From Delphinapterus leucas (Eukaryota > Chordata > Mammalia > Artiodactyla > Monodontidae), in NCBI RefSeq assembly GCF_002288925.2, contig NW_022097996.1, positions 7,635,905-7,699,904 of the forward strand: a stretch of DNA of 64,000 bases, written 5' to 3'. Positions within the stretch are counted from its first letter, which is position 1. Each line of letters starts with the position of its first letter. Under the pieces are notes generated by a model. It was not told the origin of the DNA. It searched no databases and was given only the letters and a program-made list of their open reading frames with translations. This document shows, in pieces, positions 37,201-50,695 of the stretch. The position numbers and the translations under genes are program-made.

Positions 37201-37879
37201 GCTCTGAGTGAGAAGCTGAGCCGTGGCCATTAGCACAGGACGTTGCAAACCGAACTTCACTGGGAGGAATGCCTGAGAGAACACTGGTGAGTGGGTCCCT
37301 GTGCCCCCTGCCGGTGCGATTTCATGACGAGGTGACAACCCCACCGGGTGCCGTGGTCTAGGCTCTGTGCTTATTGGTGAGGAAGGAAGTGTCAAGGCCG
37401 TTCCACCCAACCCATGCATTTGGCAGGGGAGAAGCAGAGCACCGAGGGGAAGTGAGTGGCCGCAGTCACTCGGGCTGGGGGTGGGCATGGGGTCCCTGGA
37501 GCTGACGCCCCGGTCAGGGACTCCTGTTTCCCACCCGGGTTGGGCCTGTCCAAAACGATGGCCCCATTCCCCTTCCCTAGCAGCGGTGCTGGGACTCCTG
37601 GAGCAGGCAGTGAGGGAGTAAGGATTGCAGCCCACCGGGCCTCTCACCCCTGGTATAGAGGACTGTAGAATAAGGTGGTGTTTGAATTAGGCTCAGAGAC
37701 TCATCAAATTCAAACCTGAGGCTACGCGGAAAGGCCAAAACATCAAGTTGAGACCAGTGTCCCAAACCCACCCCGGACCCCCACCCAGACTCATTAGAAA
37801 CATTCTGACCTTGAAGCTGCAGGAGGTCTTCTACTGGGCAGGAAACCATCTGGAGGTGTGAATTTGTTCACTAGCTCAC

Positions 37880-38000
37880 AGCACTGCCGTCCTCAGCATT
37901 TATTGAACGTCTGCTGTTTGCAGAGCCCTGTGCTCAGGACACAAAAGAGAAAGGAATGCCCTTCCCATCGAGGAGCTAGACAGTGGTCAGGGAGCCAGAT
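37880..38000 (-). repeat. L2 3'-end fragment
   Basis: Antisense L2 pattern: tcagcatttattgaacgtctgctg, then agagccctgtgctcagg. Confidence 0.65.
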
Positions 38001-38219
38001 ACTCCCATGGTTCAAGGTCATACAGGCCAGGGTGCCGTGCACGTGACAGAAGCCGATGCTGGAAGCAGTCAGAGAATGGCCTGGAAGGTGGGGTATCCTG
38101 GAGCGTTTTGGCCAGCCCTCAGCTGAGCCTCAAAGCAGAGCTGTAGACCCAGTGAGAAGGGAGTTCCCTGAAGGGCCTGTGATGGACAAAGGGATAAAAC
38201 CGACTGCCCAGAAAGTCCT

Positions 38220-38360
38220 CCTTCTTTCATTCATCCAATCACTCATTCACTCATCCAACAAGTTTATTGAGCACCTGCTATGTGCCAGGCACTGTTCTGA
38301 GTGCTAGGATCACAGCAGTGAACAAGAGAAAGTCACTGCTCTCAGGGGACTTACATTCAA
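38220..38360 (-). repeat. L2 3'-end fragment
   Basis: Well-preserved antisense L2 end: (tcat)n-type start, then tttattgagcacctgctatg, tgccaggcactgttctgag, cacagcagtgaacaag. Confidence 0.85.
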
Positions 38361-38759
38361 CGCGTAACATCCTAGCTGTGTGAGTGAGGAGAGCTATGAA
38401 GAAAAAGGAAGCAGGGACATCTCAGTGGGCTGGCCAGAGCTGGTCTCCGTGGAGGTGACGTGTGACCGGGTGCGTGAGATCAGGGGGAGGTCAGTTGATG
38501 GCGCAAGGCATGAGGGCAGGAGCACAGCCTCAGGCTCTTAGAGGAAATGGCTGGAGTCTCACAATGGTTTGTGGCAGGAGGAGTGATCCAGGCAGCAAAC
38601 GGTGGCTTCCAGGAAGTGGAAAGCGGAGGGCTCTCCTGGTGGCAGCTCGCAGCCCCTGTGGGCGTGCCCTCCCCTGAGGGGTACATCACCGGTGCATGGG
38701 AGGAACCCAGGTACCACTCCACTTCCCTCACTAGCATCCCAGAGCACACACGCAACAAT

Positions 38760-38805
38760 AAAGCACCCCCCCCAACACACACACACCCCCACACACCCCG
38801 TCCCA
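38760..38805. repeat. C/A-rich simple repeat
   Basis: Runs of C and (CA)n intermixed. Low complexity, nothing else seen. Confidence 0.85.
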
Positions 38806-40374
38806 GCTCAGTTTGCCTCCGCCATGCACGCACAGTTTGTACCCAGGGTCCTGTCTCTGCATCTTGTCTTCCCCCCATCTCTGGCACTCCCAACACCAGC
38901 TCTGACCAAGACCTGGAATAAAGATGAGCTGGGAAAGATGATCTGTGAAGGGCCAGACCAGCGGGTGTCCCCTCCTGCTTCGGTCACCATGGCAACCTCA
39001 GAGGAGGCGAGAAAACACGTTCTCTGGCAGCTCCTGGAAGCACCCTGGTGACCATGGGCCACAGGACTGTGTCCCCCAGCCTCTCAACCCTGGTCGTTAG
39101 GGCTCCCTGAGTCTACAAAACACAGACGGGATTTCACAGCCTCCATCGGCCGCCGGAGGTCAGTCCTGAGGCCCAGCCCTGTGCGCTCAGTTTAAGATAA
39201 ACATCAGGGTTTTATGATTAAACCTGAAAAAGCCTGCCTCGTCCCAGCTGCACTTCCTTGTCCCAGACCTACCGACCTGTCACCCACCTGGAACAAAAAG
39301 GGACTCGCTGCTTTAGAAAAGGAAAGAAAAAGGTTCAGGTGTGAGCCATGGCCTGAGCCACGCTGAAAGCTTATAAAACGCAGTGCAGATGCCGGAGCCC
39401 TTTCCCCCGACTCTGTCCTCAGCCCGGCGGTGGCTGCAGGGTGGACGCTGCAACACCTCATTTCAAAAGAGGGGCCGGCTGAGACCCAGACGGGTGAGGC
39501 GAGGTGACTCCCCAAGTCTCAGAGCTCCCGCTGGAGAGGGGCTCCGGTCCCAGAGGACAGACCCGCAGCCTGGGAAGCAGGGTTCCCCTTTGTCCTCAGC
39601 CCTGCCAGCCCCTGACCCGCTCTCAGGTCACGGCCCGTGGGTAGAAGGTGGGGATGTGTGGCCCTGCCGAGAGCTGGCAGGCAGGCCTGGCCCGGCCAAA
39701 GCCAGAGTGGGTGCCGTCCCTCCCTTCCTGCAGCCCCTGCTCCCAAGACGCTGGGCGGCCCCTGAGCCCTGGGCCCGAGTCCGTCCAATGAGCGTTTTAG
39801 GCCTGCTGACACATGTAACACGCCCACAGGGCGGCTCTCTTTGGGGGACTGATGGGTCGGCTCATCAGGCAGGGGCCTGAGGCCCACAGAGGGAGAAGGG
39901 GGATGAGCAGAGGCAGCCCCAAGCACGGCAGGGGACACAGAGCCAGCGGCCCTGCCCTCACACCCCCGCCCCGCTGCTGGGTCTGTGTCCTGCGGGGACA
40001 CTTCTGCAGTGAAGAATTGGCTACGCTGTGGCTGAGGCCCTCACAGGGTCTGAATTTCCTCAGCAAGGCAGGTCTGGCAGGGATGGGGTGTCTTAAGGGT
40101 CCGTTCCTGCCTTTACCAACCCCGCCCACAACCCCTGTGTGTTACCCACCGCTCTGCTGCTGGGGGCCAGGGCCGGCCTGCCCGCGTGTGCAAGAGAGTC
40201 TGCGCTGCGTGTATCTCCAAGCCTAAACCCAGAGCGTGTCAGCTTATGCACGAGGACCCACGGGTGGCACTTCTGCTGGAAGGAGCAGCATACGTGTCAG
40301 TTTATCCCTGTGGAAAACTGTTATTACATCCTCATCAAGCACTGTCTGTAGTAGATCGTAAATTAAGAAACATA

Positions 40375-40631
40375 GGAGGGGCTTCCCCGGTGGCCCAGGG
40401 GTAGAGAATCCGCCTTCCAATGCAGGGGACGCGGGTTCCATCTCTGGTCCGGCAACTAAGATCCCACCTGCCGTGGGGCAACTAAGCCCACGCGCCACAA
40501 CTAGGGAGAGAAAACCCCCATGCCACAACTAGAGAGAAGCCCACGCGCCGCAACGAAAATCACGCGTGCTGCAATTAAGACCCAATTCAGCCAAAAATAA
40601 ATAAATAATTTTTTTTTTTTTTTAAAAAGAC
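40375..40631 (+). repeat. CHR-1-type SINE
   Basis: Sense element starting ggggcttccccggtggccc, with internal cccacgcgccacaac/gccgcaac units and a taaataaataa tail before a T-run. Direct repeats aagaaacata lie at 40365-40374 and 40632-40641. Confidence 0.93.
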
Positions 40632-40999
40632 AAGAAACATATCAACTATGAATGCGGATGGACTCTTGGTAAAAGCTTCTTTGAGTCCACAATGGTCATC
40701 CGCTCTCCGGTTCTCAGCTGGAGGTGGCACCCTCTAAGGGACACGTGGAAATGGGGGGAGGGAGCCTCTCTTGGTATTCAGGTTGTTTTATGACACTGCT
40801 TAGCTGTCAGTCATATGCTTTGCCTCCCGCTCATTTCAGTCAGCGCTCTTGGTTATAAGCAACAGGAAGCAGTGTTATTGTAAGGTGTACATAGAATTGG
40901 CAGGAGGTAGAGACCCAAGAGAGAAAACAGGCAGAATCGGGGCAGCTCAGAAAACCGAGAAGTGAGAGGGCCCATAGTGATCTGTCTGAGACCCACTCA

Positions 41000-41900
41000 T
41001 CGGGGCACTAGGTTTTTATTCACACAAACACCCCCGCCCGGAACACTTCTGACACCAGATTGTGTGAGTTTCCCACCCCAAACGACCCTCCAGTTCTCTG
41101 CAGACACCAACTGGGCGTTCTACAATTTAACTCAATTTGACACAATCCACCGAAGGGTAGCGTCAGACCCCACAAGTTAAGGGCTCAGTCCCACAAGACT
41201 GTCCCCCACTTCACACACCAATTGCAAGTCCCAGGTTGTCACCTGAACTTCTGACCAACTGGCTGTAAACCAGGAATTGCCCACAACCCCTTCCTCAGAT
41301 TCAGTCATCTGCTTAAATAGCTCACAAAACTCAGGGAAGCATTTAGTACTTGTATTTACCATCCAAGTGAAGAGGTCCATAGGGGGAGGGGTGCAGAGCT
41401 CCCATGCCCCCTCCAGGTGTGCCATCCCCCCAGCACCTCGGCGTGCTCACCAACCTGGGAGCTCTCAGAACCCCTTCAGCTGGGGTTTTATGGAGGCCTC
41501 ATTGCATAGGCATGATTGATTAAATCATTGGTGGTTGGTGATTAGGTCAACCTCCAGCCCCTCTCTCCTCCCCAGAGGTCAGGGATGGGGCTGAAAGTTC
41601 CAACCCTCTCACCACGGGTTTGTTCCCCTGGCAACCAGCCCCCATCCTGAGTGGTTTCCAACAGTCACCTCATTAACATAAACTCAGGTGTAGTAGAAGG
41701 GGGCTTCTTATTAATAACAGGTGACCCTCTTTGCACCTGAATGCCCTGGAGCTGTTTCAAGAAGTGGGAACAAAACTGAGATATTCTAACAAAAAATACT
41801 CTTATTGCTTTCATCATGTAGAAAATTACAAGAGTTTTAGGAGCTCTGTGTCAGGAACCAGGGATGGAGACCAAATACATATTTCTTATTATATTACAAC
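41000..41900 (+). repeat. Solo LTR of ERVL type (MER21-like)
   Basis: An extended stretch has the text of a mammalian endogenous retroviral LTR: ggttttatggaggcctcattg, then aggcatgattgattaaatca, ttcccctggcaaccagccc, ttaacataaactcaggtgt, and an end near tatttcttattatattaca. No gag/pol/env sequence is present. The left boundary is uncertain and the family name is from recognition only. Confidence 0.6.
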
Positions 41901-44021
41901 ATTACCCTCCCACAGTCCTTCAGTAAGGATGGTTTGGCTAAGATGATGCCACATCCCCTGCACTTGACATCTTCCTCCAAGGTTCAACGTCCCTCCGTCT
42001 TGGCCTCACATGCCCCAGACTCAGAATGCCTGAGCAACTGATTGGCCAAGCTCAAGCCTCATGCTCAGCTGTCAGCAAACATCCCCTGAGTCATTTTATG
42101 TCCTTTGTCCAACACACGCTTATGTTGGTTCCAAGTGTCAGGAACCCGCTTCAAAGTAGGAGGATATATCAAGGCTCTATAATCAAGGTCAGGTGGAACT
42201 GCTTCCCACAGGGCCCACTTGAGGGCCTCAAGCTATCTCATCTGCTTGACTTCGTTTGCTAGGCAGACCCTCTCCCTGTGGTGAGCAGCGGGGCCACGGC
42301 CAGCTTCTGGGTGGTTCTGACACAGCCACCCAGGGGGGCTCTGATGGGCCAGTTTGAGTCATGTGGCCACCCTGAGGCGAGAGCTGTGACTTCCTTCCAG
42401 GAAACAGAAATGCTCTTTCCAGGGGAGGGAGGGGACACTGGGCAGGAGTCCCCTCACCTCACGATGCTGGGCCTGACAGCCTGTGTCCAGGCGCCCGAGG
42501 TCAGGGCAGGTCTCGCGAGGACAGGTGGGGTAGCCCAGATCCCCTCTGCTTCTCTGAGCCCATCCAGATGCGGGGGGAGAGGCGTCCGTGCTCTTTGCTT
42601 GTTCATTCACAAACATTTAAAGAGAGCAGCTTGGCCCTAAGGGCTGGGGGTTCCAGGGTGCAGAGCCTGGTCCTTGCCCTCCTGAAGCTCAGAGTCCGAC
42701 AGAGGAGACCATGCAGAAAGTTCCTGGTAGAAATGCTGTGGCCCGAGAGGGCCGCTGAGCCCAGCGTTATGAGCCAGCCTGGAGCCGGACTGCAGGGCTC
42801 TGAATCCCACCTTCGCACTTAGTTCTGTGACCCCGGGCAAGCTACTCAACCTCTCTGTGCCTCAGTCTGCTCACCTGGGTCATGGAGACAAGAATAATAT
42901 TGCCTCGTGGGGGTATTGTGAGGATTAAATGTGTTCGTGCACATTAGCCCTTAGAACAATGCCTGGAATGACCTGCTCTGAGTAAGCGTCAGCTAATGTT
43001 GGGATGACATAATTGTTTGCCCGATGTGGTCTCGTTGTATCCCCGGGGGCACACACAGCTTGGGCAAGTCAAGAAAAACTTGAAGGGGAAAATCCCTGAG
43101 AACTGAGGCAGAGAAGGGAGGGAAGGGCATTCTAGGCCGAGGGAACAGCTTGTGCAAAGTCACGGGGGCCGTGACAGGGCCTGGTACTCAGTGTTAGAAG
43201 GATTGCGTATTATGGAGAAGAAATGAGAACCCCGTAGTGGAAGGAGCAGGCCCGAGCCTGGGGATCCACACAGGGAGAGAGTGGCTTCGAGTTTCTTAGG
43301 AAAACGTAGGGCAAGAGGGAGGGAGGGAGGGAGTGTCCCTTGAGAGGGACGGAGAGACAGAGAGAGTGAGAGAATGGGTCAGCGCATCCTTCCCCGCCCG
43401 CAGAGCCCATCTAGGAAGTGGGTTTGGAAGTTGTCCAAGTGGACAGACTAGGTCATGATGAGATGGGGTGTTGGCCGAATGACTGGGCTGTGCCCACCTG
43501 GCTCCCCCAGCAGCTGGGGGAATTAGCTCACGGCTGGCACGGCAATCTTCGTGGCAGCAACCGTGCGCCCAGAGCGAGCCAGGAGCGTGTTTGAACAGCA
43601 GTCCTTGTGTGCTGCGTGGGTCCCGAGCGCTGGCATGTTGCTGCTGCAGGAAGGCTGACGTGCCCCAGGGGGTTGTCTTCTGCTTCAGGAATTTCGTGTT
43701 CCCCTGCAGCCCGGTGGCCTGCCTGGCGGGGCATGCCTGGGCCTGGTCGGATTACCATCTGGCCCTGTTTTTCCAGATGCCTCAGGCCCCAGGTCTGGCA
43801 GCATCCTGTGGCTTCTCTCCTCGGGCTCTCTGCCTTTGCCACGTCCCCAGTGAGTGTCACTTTGTCTAGGGCTTACTGTAGACCAGGCACTGTTAAGGAC
43901 TCGATATTTGTCACCTTATATAATATTCAAAATGACCTGTGAGGTTGATGTTATTACCCTGGGGCTGCGGCTTCGTGAGCCAGGGACCTGGGCAGCCCAC
44001 AGGGCCCTTGAAAATCTTTTT
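41901..44021. other. Presumed 5' intronic DNA with MIR fragments
   Basis: MIR (+) at about 42765-43000, with 'tgtgaccccgggcaagctactc' and 'gtgaggattaaatgtg'. MIR (-) at about 43855-43975, probably continuing beyond the SINE at 44450-44530. No exon recognised. Confidence 0.55.
43317..43331 (+). other. G-quadruplex motif GGGAGGGAGGGAGGG
   Basis: Perfect four-tract motif with single-A loops inside a purine-rich run. Confidence 0.8.
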
Positions 44022-44353
44022 TTTTTTAAATTAATTAATTTATTTTTGGCTGCATTGGGTCTTTGTTGCTGCGCGCGAGTTTTCTCTAGTTGCGGCGAGC
44101 GGGGGCTGCTCTTCGTTGCGGTGCGCGGGCTTCTCATTGCAGTGGCTTCTCTTGTTGCGGAGCACGGGCTCTAGGCACACGAGCTTCATTAGTTGTGGCT
44201 CGCGTGCTCAGTAGTTGTGGCACACGGCTCAGTAGTTGTGGCGCACAGGCTTAGTTGCTCCGCGGCATGTGGGATCTTCCCGGACCAGGGCTCTAACCCG
44301 TGCCCCCTGCACTGGCAGGTGGATTCTTAACTACTGCGCCACCAGGGAAGCCG
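44022..44353 (-). repeat. CHR-1-type SINE, longest copy
   Basis: About 330 bp in reverse orientation with repeated 'agtagttgtggcacacgg' internal units. Flanked by gaaaatcttttt at 44010-44021 and 44354-44365. Confidence 0.95.
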
Positions 44354-47071
44354 GAAAATCTTTTTAGTTAGTACTTTTTAATGAGGCGCCCTGATTGCAT
44401 TTTGCACCAACCCCAGCAAATTACATAGCTGGTCCTGGTTCTTCCCACTTGTCAGGAGAAGACAGAAGCACAGAGTGGTCATGAAGCCACATGACCAGGA
44501 TCACAGAACTGGGACCCTGGGGGACTGACCCCAAGGCCTATGCCCTCTGGAGTAGAAAGAGGCTGACCCGAGTCCCTCAACCTTCCCAGCCTCGATTTTG
44601 CCATTCTCAAAATGGGGTGACCCCTCCTGCTTCTCAGGGCAGCTCTGAGGCTGGAGAGAGAGGACGTGCACACTCGCTAAAGCTCAGCTGATCAAGGATC
44701 AGCACCGCTGATTCTCAGCGCACTGGCGTTCCCGCCAGTGTTTCCAAGCCATCCTGACGCCTCTGTGCTGGTCTTCTCTGAACTGATTTAGAAACCACTA
44801 ATTAAAATAAGCTCCCCCACCCCCCACCCCCTGCCCAGGAGGCAGCTACAAGAAGGCAGTCGTAGCTGTCCCCTCCACACCGCCCCCTACCCCGCGGCGC
44901 CGAAGGAAGACCCTTCCTAACAGGTCCTCCCTCTGCAGGCAGGGTGCAGGTGGCGGAAAGGGGGAGGGAGACAGACGTCCCAGCAGCTTCTTCTGCTCAC
45001 AAATCTCAGGGCTCATCTGCAACTAGATCCTCTCCAAAAAGCTTCGCTGGAAATAACCAGCGCTCCTGGTCAGTGGAGCACGCCCTGTAGGTTAACACCA
45101 CCCCGGCACCCTCCAAACAGACTCTGGCACCTCAGCAAAGAGGCAGATGGCTCCTGGGAGGGGCCCCAGACTGCGGCTAATAGGTCTTTAGATTTGGAGA
45201 GATTCTTAAGAAGCCTGTGTGACGGTGAGGCTGCACAGAAGACCCCCGTGAGAATACCCCAGATTTGCAGGGCATGCTAAGCCTGCAGAGGGTACATACA
45301 AACCTTAGTTGTGCCACTCCCCCAAACCTAGGAGGTTGGTATTATCACCCCCATTTTACAGGTGAGGAAACTGAGGCTCAGCTAGCCTGGCAGCACCTAC
45401 GGCCAGACCATCTGATCCCAAGTCAAGTGTTTCTGTCTCAAGACCAGCGGCTCTCAACCCTGGTCATCTCAGGTCACTTGGGGAGCTTTAAAATATGCTG
45501 ACGCCTAAGTCCAGCCACGGACTTACTGAATCAGGACCCCTGGGATGGCCATGGGAGGTTCCTCAGGGGACTCTCATGTGTGTGGCTGGAGGCAAGAGCT
45601 AGGTTTCCCTGCCGTCGGTTGGGGTGGAAGATTTCTTCTCATTCCCGGGGCCAGGCTCAGAGCATCCCTCTGGTTAGATGCCACTGCAGGAAGGGGTTGC
45701 AGGAACCATCCGGAAAGACAGCAAGCTCAGCTCTTCTTGAGTAGCTCCAAGCCTCAGTGAGAGAGGAGCCCACAGTCTCCCTGGTGGCTCAGCCTGCCCA
45801 CCATCGCCCCATGCTTGGTCCCCGTCACCCCAGACAAGCAATCACAACTCTTAGTTTCAGCTTTTCTCCTCAGGCACACACAAGTCAATAAAAATCTCTT
45901 CCTTCCCCGCCTTTTCCACACCAAGGGTGGCATCCTCTCCAGGCTGCGAATATATATTTTGTTTCATGTACGCTTTATCTTGGACATTGTTCCAGACTGA
46001 TTCAGTCTTTTTCATGGCGGCACGCCCCCAACACAGATTTTTAAAGCTCACCCTGAAAGCCAAGGGCTCCTCTCCTTGGCCCAAGTCAAATGTCTCCTAC
46101 TCTGATGGCCCATCTCCACCTGCCAGACACCGTGGGATATGGAGGCTGGGAGCCGGGGGCCTAATTCTGGCTCAGAGCTACTCCTCTGCCTTGTGACTCC
46201 AAATTATGGGGCAAGGGCCTGGCTCACGCCTCCTCCCTGGGGGTGGGAAGGCCAAAGCAGATCAGAATACTGCAGCCCCGGCCAGGGAGGCGCTGCCGTG
46301 TGGGCCTTTTAGGTGAATGTGAGAACCGTCTTTCTAGAAGGCGAGTCACAGCCTCGCTCCGTTTAACAATCTCCCTCAGCTGCTGCAGGTTTACTTTCTT
46401 CCTCCTCTGACGAGCTGAGAGATAAGGTGCTGTTCTTGGGGAAGGAAGCCGAGAGTGTGCAGGAGGGCTTGCCCCAAAGGGCTGGAGCCTAGGACGGGGT
46501 TGTGGTGGACGGGGCGGGGCGGGGCGGGGTCAGGGGGTGCCTGGACCCAAGGCTCACCTGCGTCTGCATGGGGACCCCCTCCGCCCCTCCAGACAGCCTG
46601 CGCTCAGAGAGGCCTGAGACCGGCTCTGTCCTTGCTAATCAGCGGGAGCTCTTGGGTGAGTCATTTAACCTCTGAGACTCAGGCGCCTCTGCGTAAAATG
46701 GGGACAAAAAGAAGTAATTACAGACTTGCAGTGAGGAGTAAATGAGATAATAGAGGTGGAAACATTTCATACATGGTGAGACACTGTACAAAGTGACGCT
46801 TTTGTGATTAACTTTTTTGCATGGACTTAGGGCGTTGAAGTAGCCTCTCTTCCAGTCCTGAACTAGCAGTCAGCAGCCCCGTGTCTGAGCCTCTCTGAGC
46901 CTCAGTGTCGCCTTCTGAGGCCGCATCAAGGGGAGGGGTCAGCACTGACATCGTTCCAATCCTTCCTGCAGGCCTCACACCAGCCAGCAGCTTCTCACCG
47001 CCTGCCCTTCCCTGTGAGGAGAGGGCTCTGTCCCGCATCCCCTCCGGTCTTCAATCTGCCTTCACCTCCAG
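44354..47071. other. Presumed 5' intronic DNA
   Basis: MIR (-) at about 45320-45410 (ttttacaggtgaggaaactg). MER5-type hAT remnant at about 45445-45560 (agcggctctcaaccctggtc). MIR (+) at about 46630-46800. No exon recognised. Confidence 0.5.
46511..46529 (+). other. Strong G-quadruplex/GC-box cluster
   Basis: Four tracts of four G separated by single C bases (GGGGCGGGGCGGGGCGGGG). The same bases form overlapping Sp1/KLF GC boxes. It lies 0.85 kb upstream of the FAM167A start codon, outside an obvious CpG island. Confidence 0.8.
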
Positions 47072-48108
<1,037 letters not shown>

Positions 48109-49464
48109 CCTGAGCCTGTGTTTTGAAGGTGTCCCCAGCGCCACTCCTGGCATCAGAGTCCCATACACTCCTTCCTGGACTCTGACTGCCCCTCTTCCTC
48201 TCTGAATCCCTGTCACCCTGCCACCTGCCCAAGCTGCTGGCCGCTCCTGTGGCCCTTTATTCAGCAGCCACCCCCTGCCCCACGGCGCTGCTCTGGGTAG
48301 CGGGACCGCGTGAGGCAAGCACAGGGCAGCGCGGGCGCTGCTGTAAGTAGCTCGGGCTCAGCCCAGCAGCGCTCTGCCCACACTGACGGGTATACAGGGA
48401 GCTGCCCAGGGGCAGCGTGGCTGATCAGGCCTGGCGGGGGTGAAGGCTTTGGGCTGAGGCTCGGAGGCTGAGTAGGAAACTGCCCAGACGTCAGAGCTGG
48501 GAGGGCATCCAGGTGGAATAAGTGTGAGCACTGGGCATGCGTTGGGAGCTGGGGCCAGCAGCTCGACCATTTTTCTGCCCACGGGCACGGCAGGCTCCCA
48601 TCAGGGGCGTCGCTCAGCACATGAGAAGGGGGTTGGCGTGCAGAGCTGTGTGCCCGTCGCCCAGGGGAGAATCACTGGTCCTGGGCATGGTGGTGTCTCA
48701 GCAGAGCCAGGTGTGACGCTAATCGTGTGCTTTCAACTCCTGCCCCACCCAGCCCGTCACCTGCGGCCCAGGTCACAGCTGCCCAGTCGGGCCACTCTGG
48801 CCACAGGTGAGCCAGCAACCAAGGGCCAACCGCCTTCCAGAGCCTCCAGTAACTCCTGGTCCCACAGGGTAGGCAGAGGCCTGCCTGGTTTGCTGGGCAG
48901 AATCCTGAAAAATAAATCCCCTTTGGGGCCTGGAATTCTTTGTGAGTTAAGGTAAAGAACTGGGGCCAGGAGGGCTCAGGGACTCAAGTATCTGATTAAT
49001 CAGACATCTTTTTTGGTTTTAATCTTTGATGTTGAGACTGTTTCTCAAAACACGTCTCCACTATGTCTGTCCTGGTAACTGGAGTGTTAGTTGCTTGCAG
49101 AGAAGACGCGGCCGCTGGGGATTCGCGCTGCGTCTCCAGACTCCCCATCGCCACTGGGTGCTCTCGGGGCATGTAAGAGGTGAGGACGGATGGACACGAA
49201 GCTGCTCTTTAAATCCTTGAGGCTGCACTGCTTTGATTTGTTTTCATAAAGAGGAACAAAAAAATAGTCCCATCAATCAAGGATTCAATTAGTTGGCATT
49301 GGGTTCATTTGAGGTTTGATTGCTTCTGGGAGTGGAGGCTTTTACTTTCTAAGTAGGTTAGCAACCCGCATGGGTCCCCGTTGCGGGTGGAAATCAGAGG
49401 AGTTTCCTGGGTGTGAACCAGTAGGGCATTCTCTCAAGTTGTCCCCCACGTCCGCCGGATGAGA

Positions 49465-49633
49465 GCCGCCCCTCAACCCTGGCTGTATGTTACACTTACC
49501 TGGGAAGCCTTGAAACCCCCAAATCCTAGACCACACCCCAGACCAGTCAAACCAACATCTGGGGGTGGGCCCCGGGCGTCAGTAGTTTTTCAAGCTATTC
49601 TCAAAGTACAGCCTGGGTTGAGAACCACTGCCG
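49465..49633. repeat. MER5-type non-autonomous hAT element
   Basis: Terminal inverted-repeat-like ends: ctcaaccctggctg at the left and the complement-like cctgggttgagaaccactg at the right. Internal text is tttttcaagctattc. Fits the MER5/Charlie group. Confidence 0.8.
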
Positions 49634-49939
49634 TAGACCTACAGGCCGTGCTCATTTTTCTTGCCAAGCCCATTGCAAGCCAAGCAGCGTGAAGTGCCCC
49701 GGCCGGAGTGCACTGGCTGAGGGGAGGAAGGTGGACCAGGCCAAGGGCACCCAGGGGTGACATATGGAGTCATACTCCACAGGCAGGGAGAGGAGCGTTA
49801 ACCGTCAGGACTAACGTGGCTGCCTAAGGCTGTTGTAAATAAGTACAGTGAACATCGGCATTATTAATAATGCTTTATATATTTGCGTATTTTCCCCCTT
49901 TCCATGCCACTTCTCTGTGCTACCAAAGGTGGGTAATAA

Positions 49940-49960
49940 GCATAATAATAATAATAATAT
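49940..49960. repeat. (ATA)n simple repeat
   Basis: Short run of ataata units in AT-rich intron sequence. Confidence 0.9.
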
Positions 49961-49964
49961 CAAG

Positions 49965-50170
49965 ATTTGTTACCAGTTGAGTGACTACCGTGTGCCAGGT
50001 GTTTCACATGCATGACTTAGCTCTTCTGAGTGTCACATCACCTTCCCGTTGCCCCATTTTACAGAAGAGGAAACTGAGGCTCAGAGCGGAATGTAGCAAT
50101 AAGTGAGAGGGTAGAAATTTGATCAGTGGCCTGTCTGGTTGCCTCGCCCAGGCTCTTCTTAGCCACTGTA
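49965..50170 (-). repeat. MIR element
   Basis: Reverse-complement MIR: gactaccgtgtgccaggtg, attttacagaagaggaaactg, and a final tcttagccactgtaccac. Confidence 0.85.
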
Positions 50171-50324
50171 CCACATAGTACCTTCCAAAGGCAGTTGATT
50201 CTGTTCCATGACTTCACAAAGATGTTGGCAGTCGATAGGTGAGGCAGAGGGAGGAACAAAATTGAGAGTCCAGCCCTCACGCTGTGGTCTCTTTTGTTCC
50301 TACAGCAGACCTCTGCGATTGCTG

Positions 50325-50410
50325 TTATGTCTCCGTTATACAGATGAGTAAACTGAGGCCCGTAGAGTTAGACGACCTGCCTAGAATTATATGACCAATA
50401 AGTGGTGAAC
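50325..50410 (-). repeat. MIR fragment
   Basis: tacagatgagtaaactgagg followed by a diverged 'ctgcctagaattatatgac' segment. Confidence 0.75.
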
Positions 50411-50529
50411 TCGGCCTTCACCAGTGAGAGTAGAACTTTGGGGAGAAAGGCAGGGGGTGAGAGGTGTCCCTCCCACAGGGCCCCATCGGGCAGGCCTCCT
50501 CCAGCTGCAGGTAGAGAAACTCTCAGAGC

Positions 50530-50695
50530 AAAGACTCTCCAACTCTAATGGGAAGATTCTGATCTTGTTAAAATGAAGATTCTGATCCTACAGGTCTGGG
50601 ATGGGGTCCCTGATTCCAAATTTCCAACAAGCGCCAAGGTAGTGCTTGCTGTACTGCTGGTCCACGGACCACACTTTGAGAATCAAGGACTGAAA
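50530..50695. repeat. MER5-type hAT element
   Basis: Core text atcttgttaaaatgaagattc, then acaggtctggg, and the end ctgctggtccacggaccacac with tttgagaatca. Partial internal duplication of 'gaagattctgat' is visible. Confidence 0.75.

Larger units (their letters stand above)
31601..40374. other. Presumed 5' intronic/untranslated region of FAM167A, no coding exon recognised
   Basis: MIR (-) at about 32585-32690 and 35495-35590, and MIR (+) at about 36950-37080. Much of the remainder is GC-rich single-copy DNA. Long frames such as 33453-34043 (-) and 39383-39880 (+) show no domain similarity. A strong donor-like sequence ggaag|gtgagt sits at 32160-32161. Confidence 0.4.

Noticed and set aside
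39383..40001. Overlapping 165- and 160-codon frames on opposite strands
   Set aside because: Mirror-strand openness in GC-rich DNA is a compositional effect. No family resemblance.
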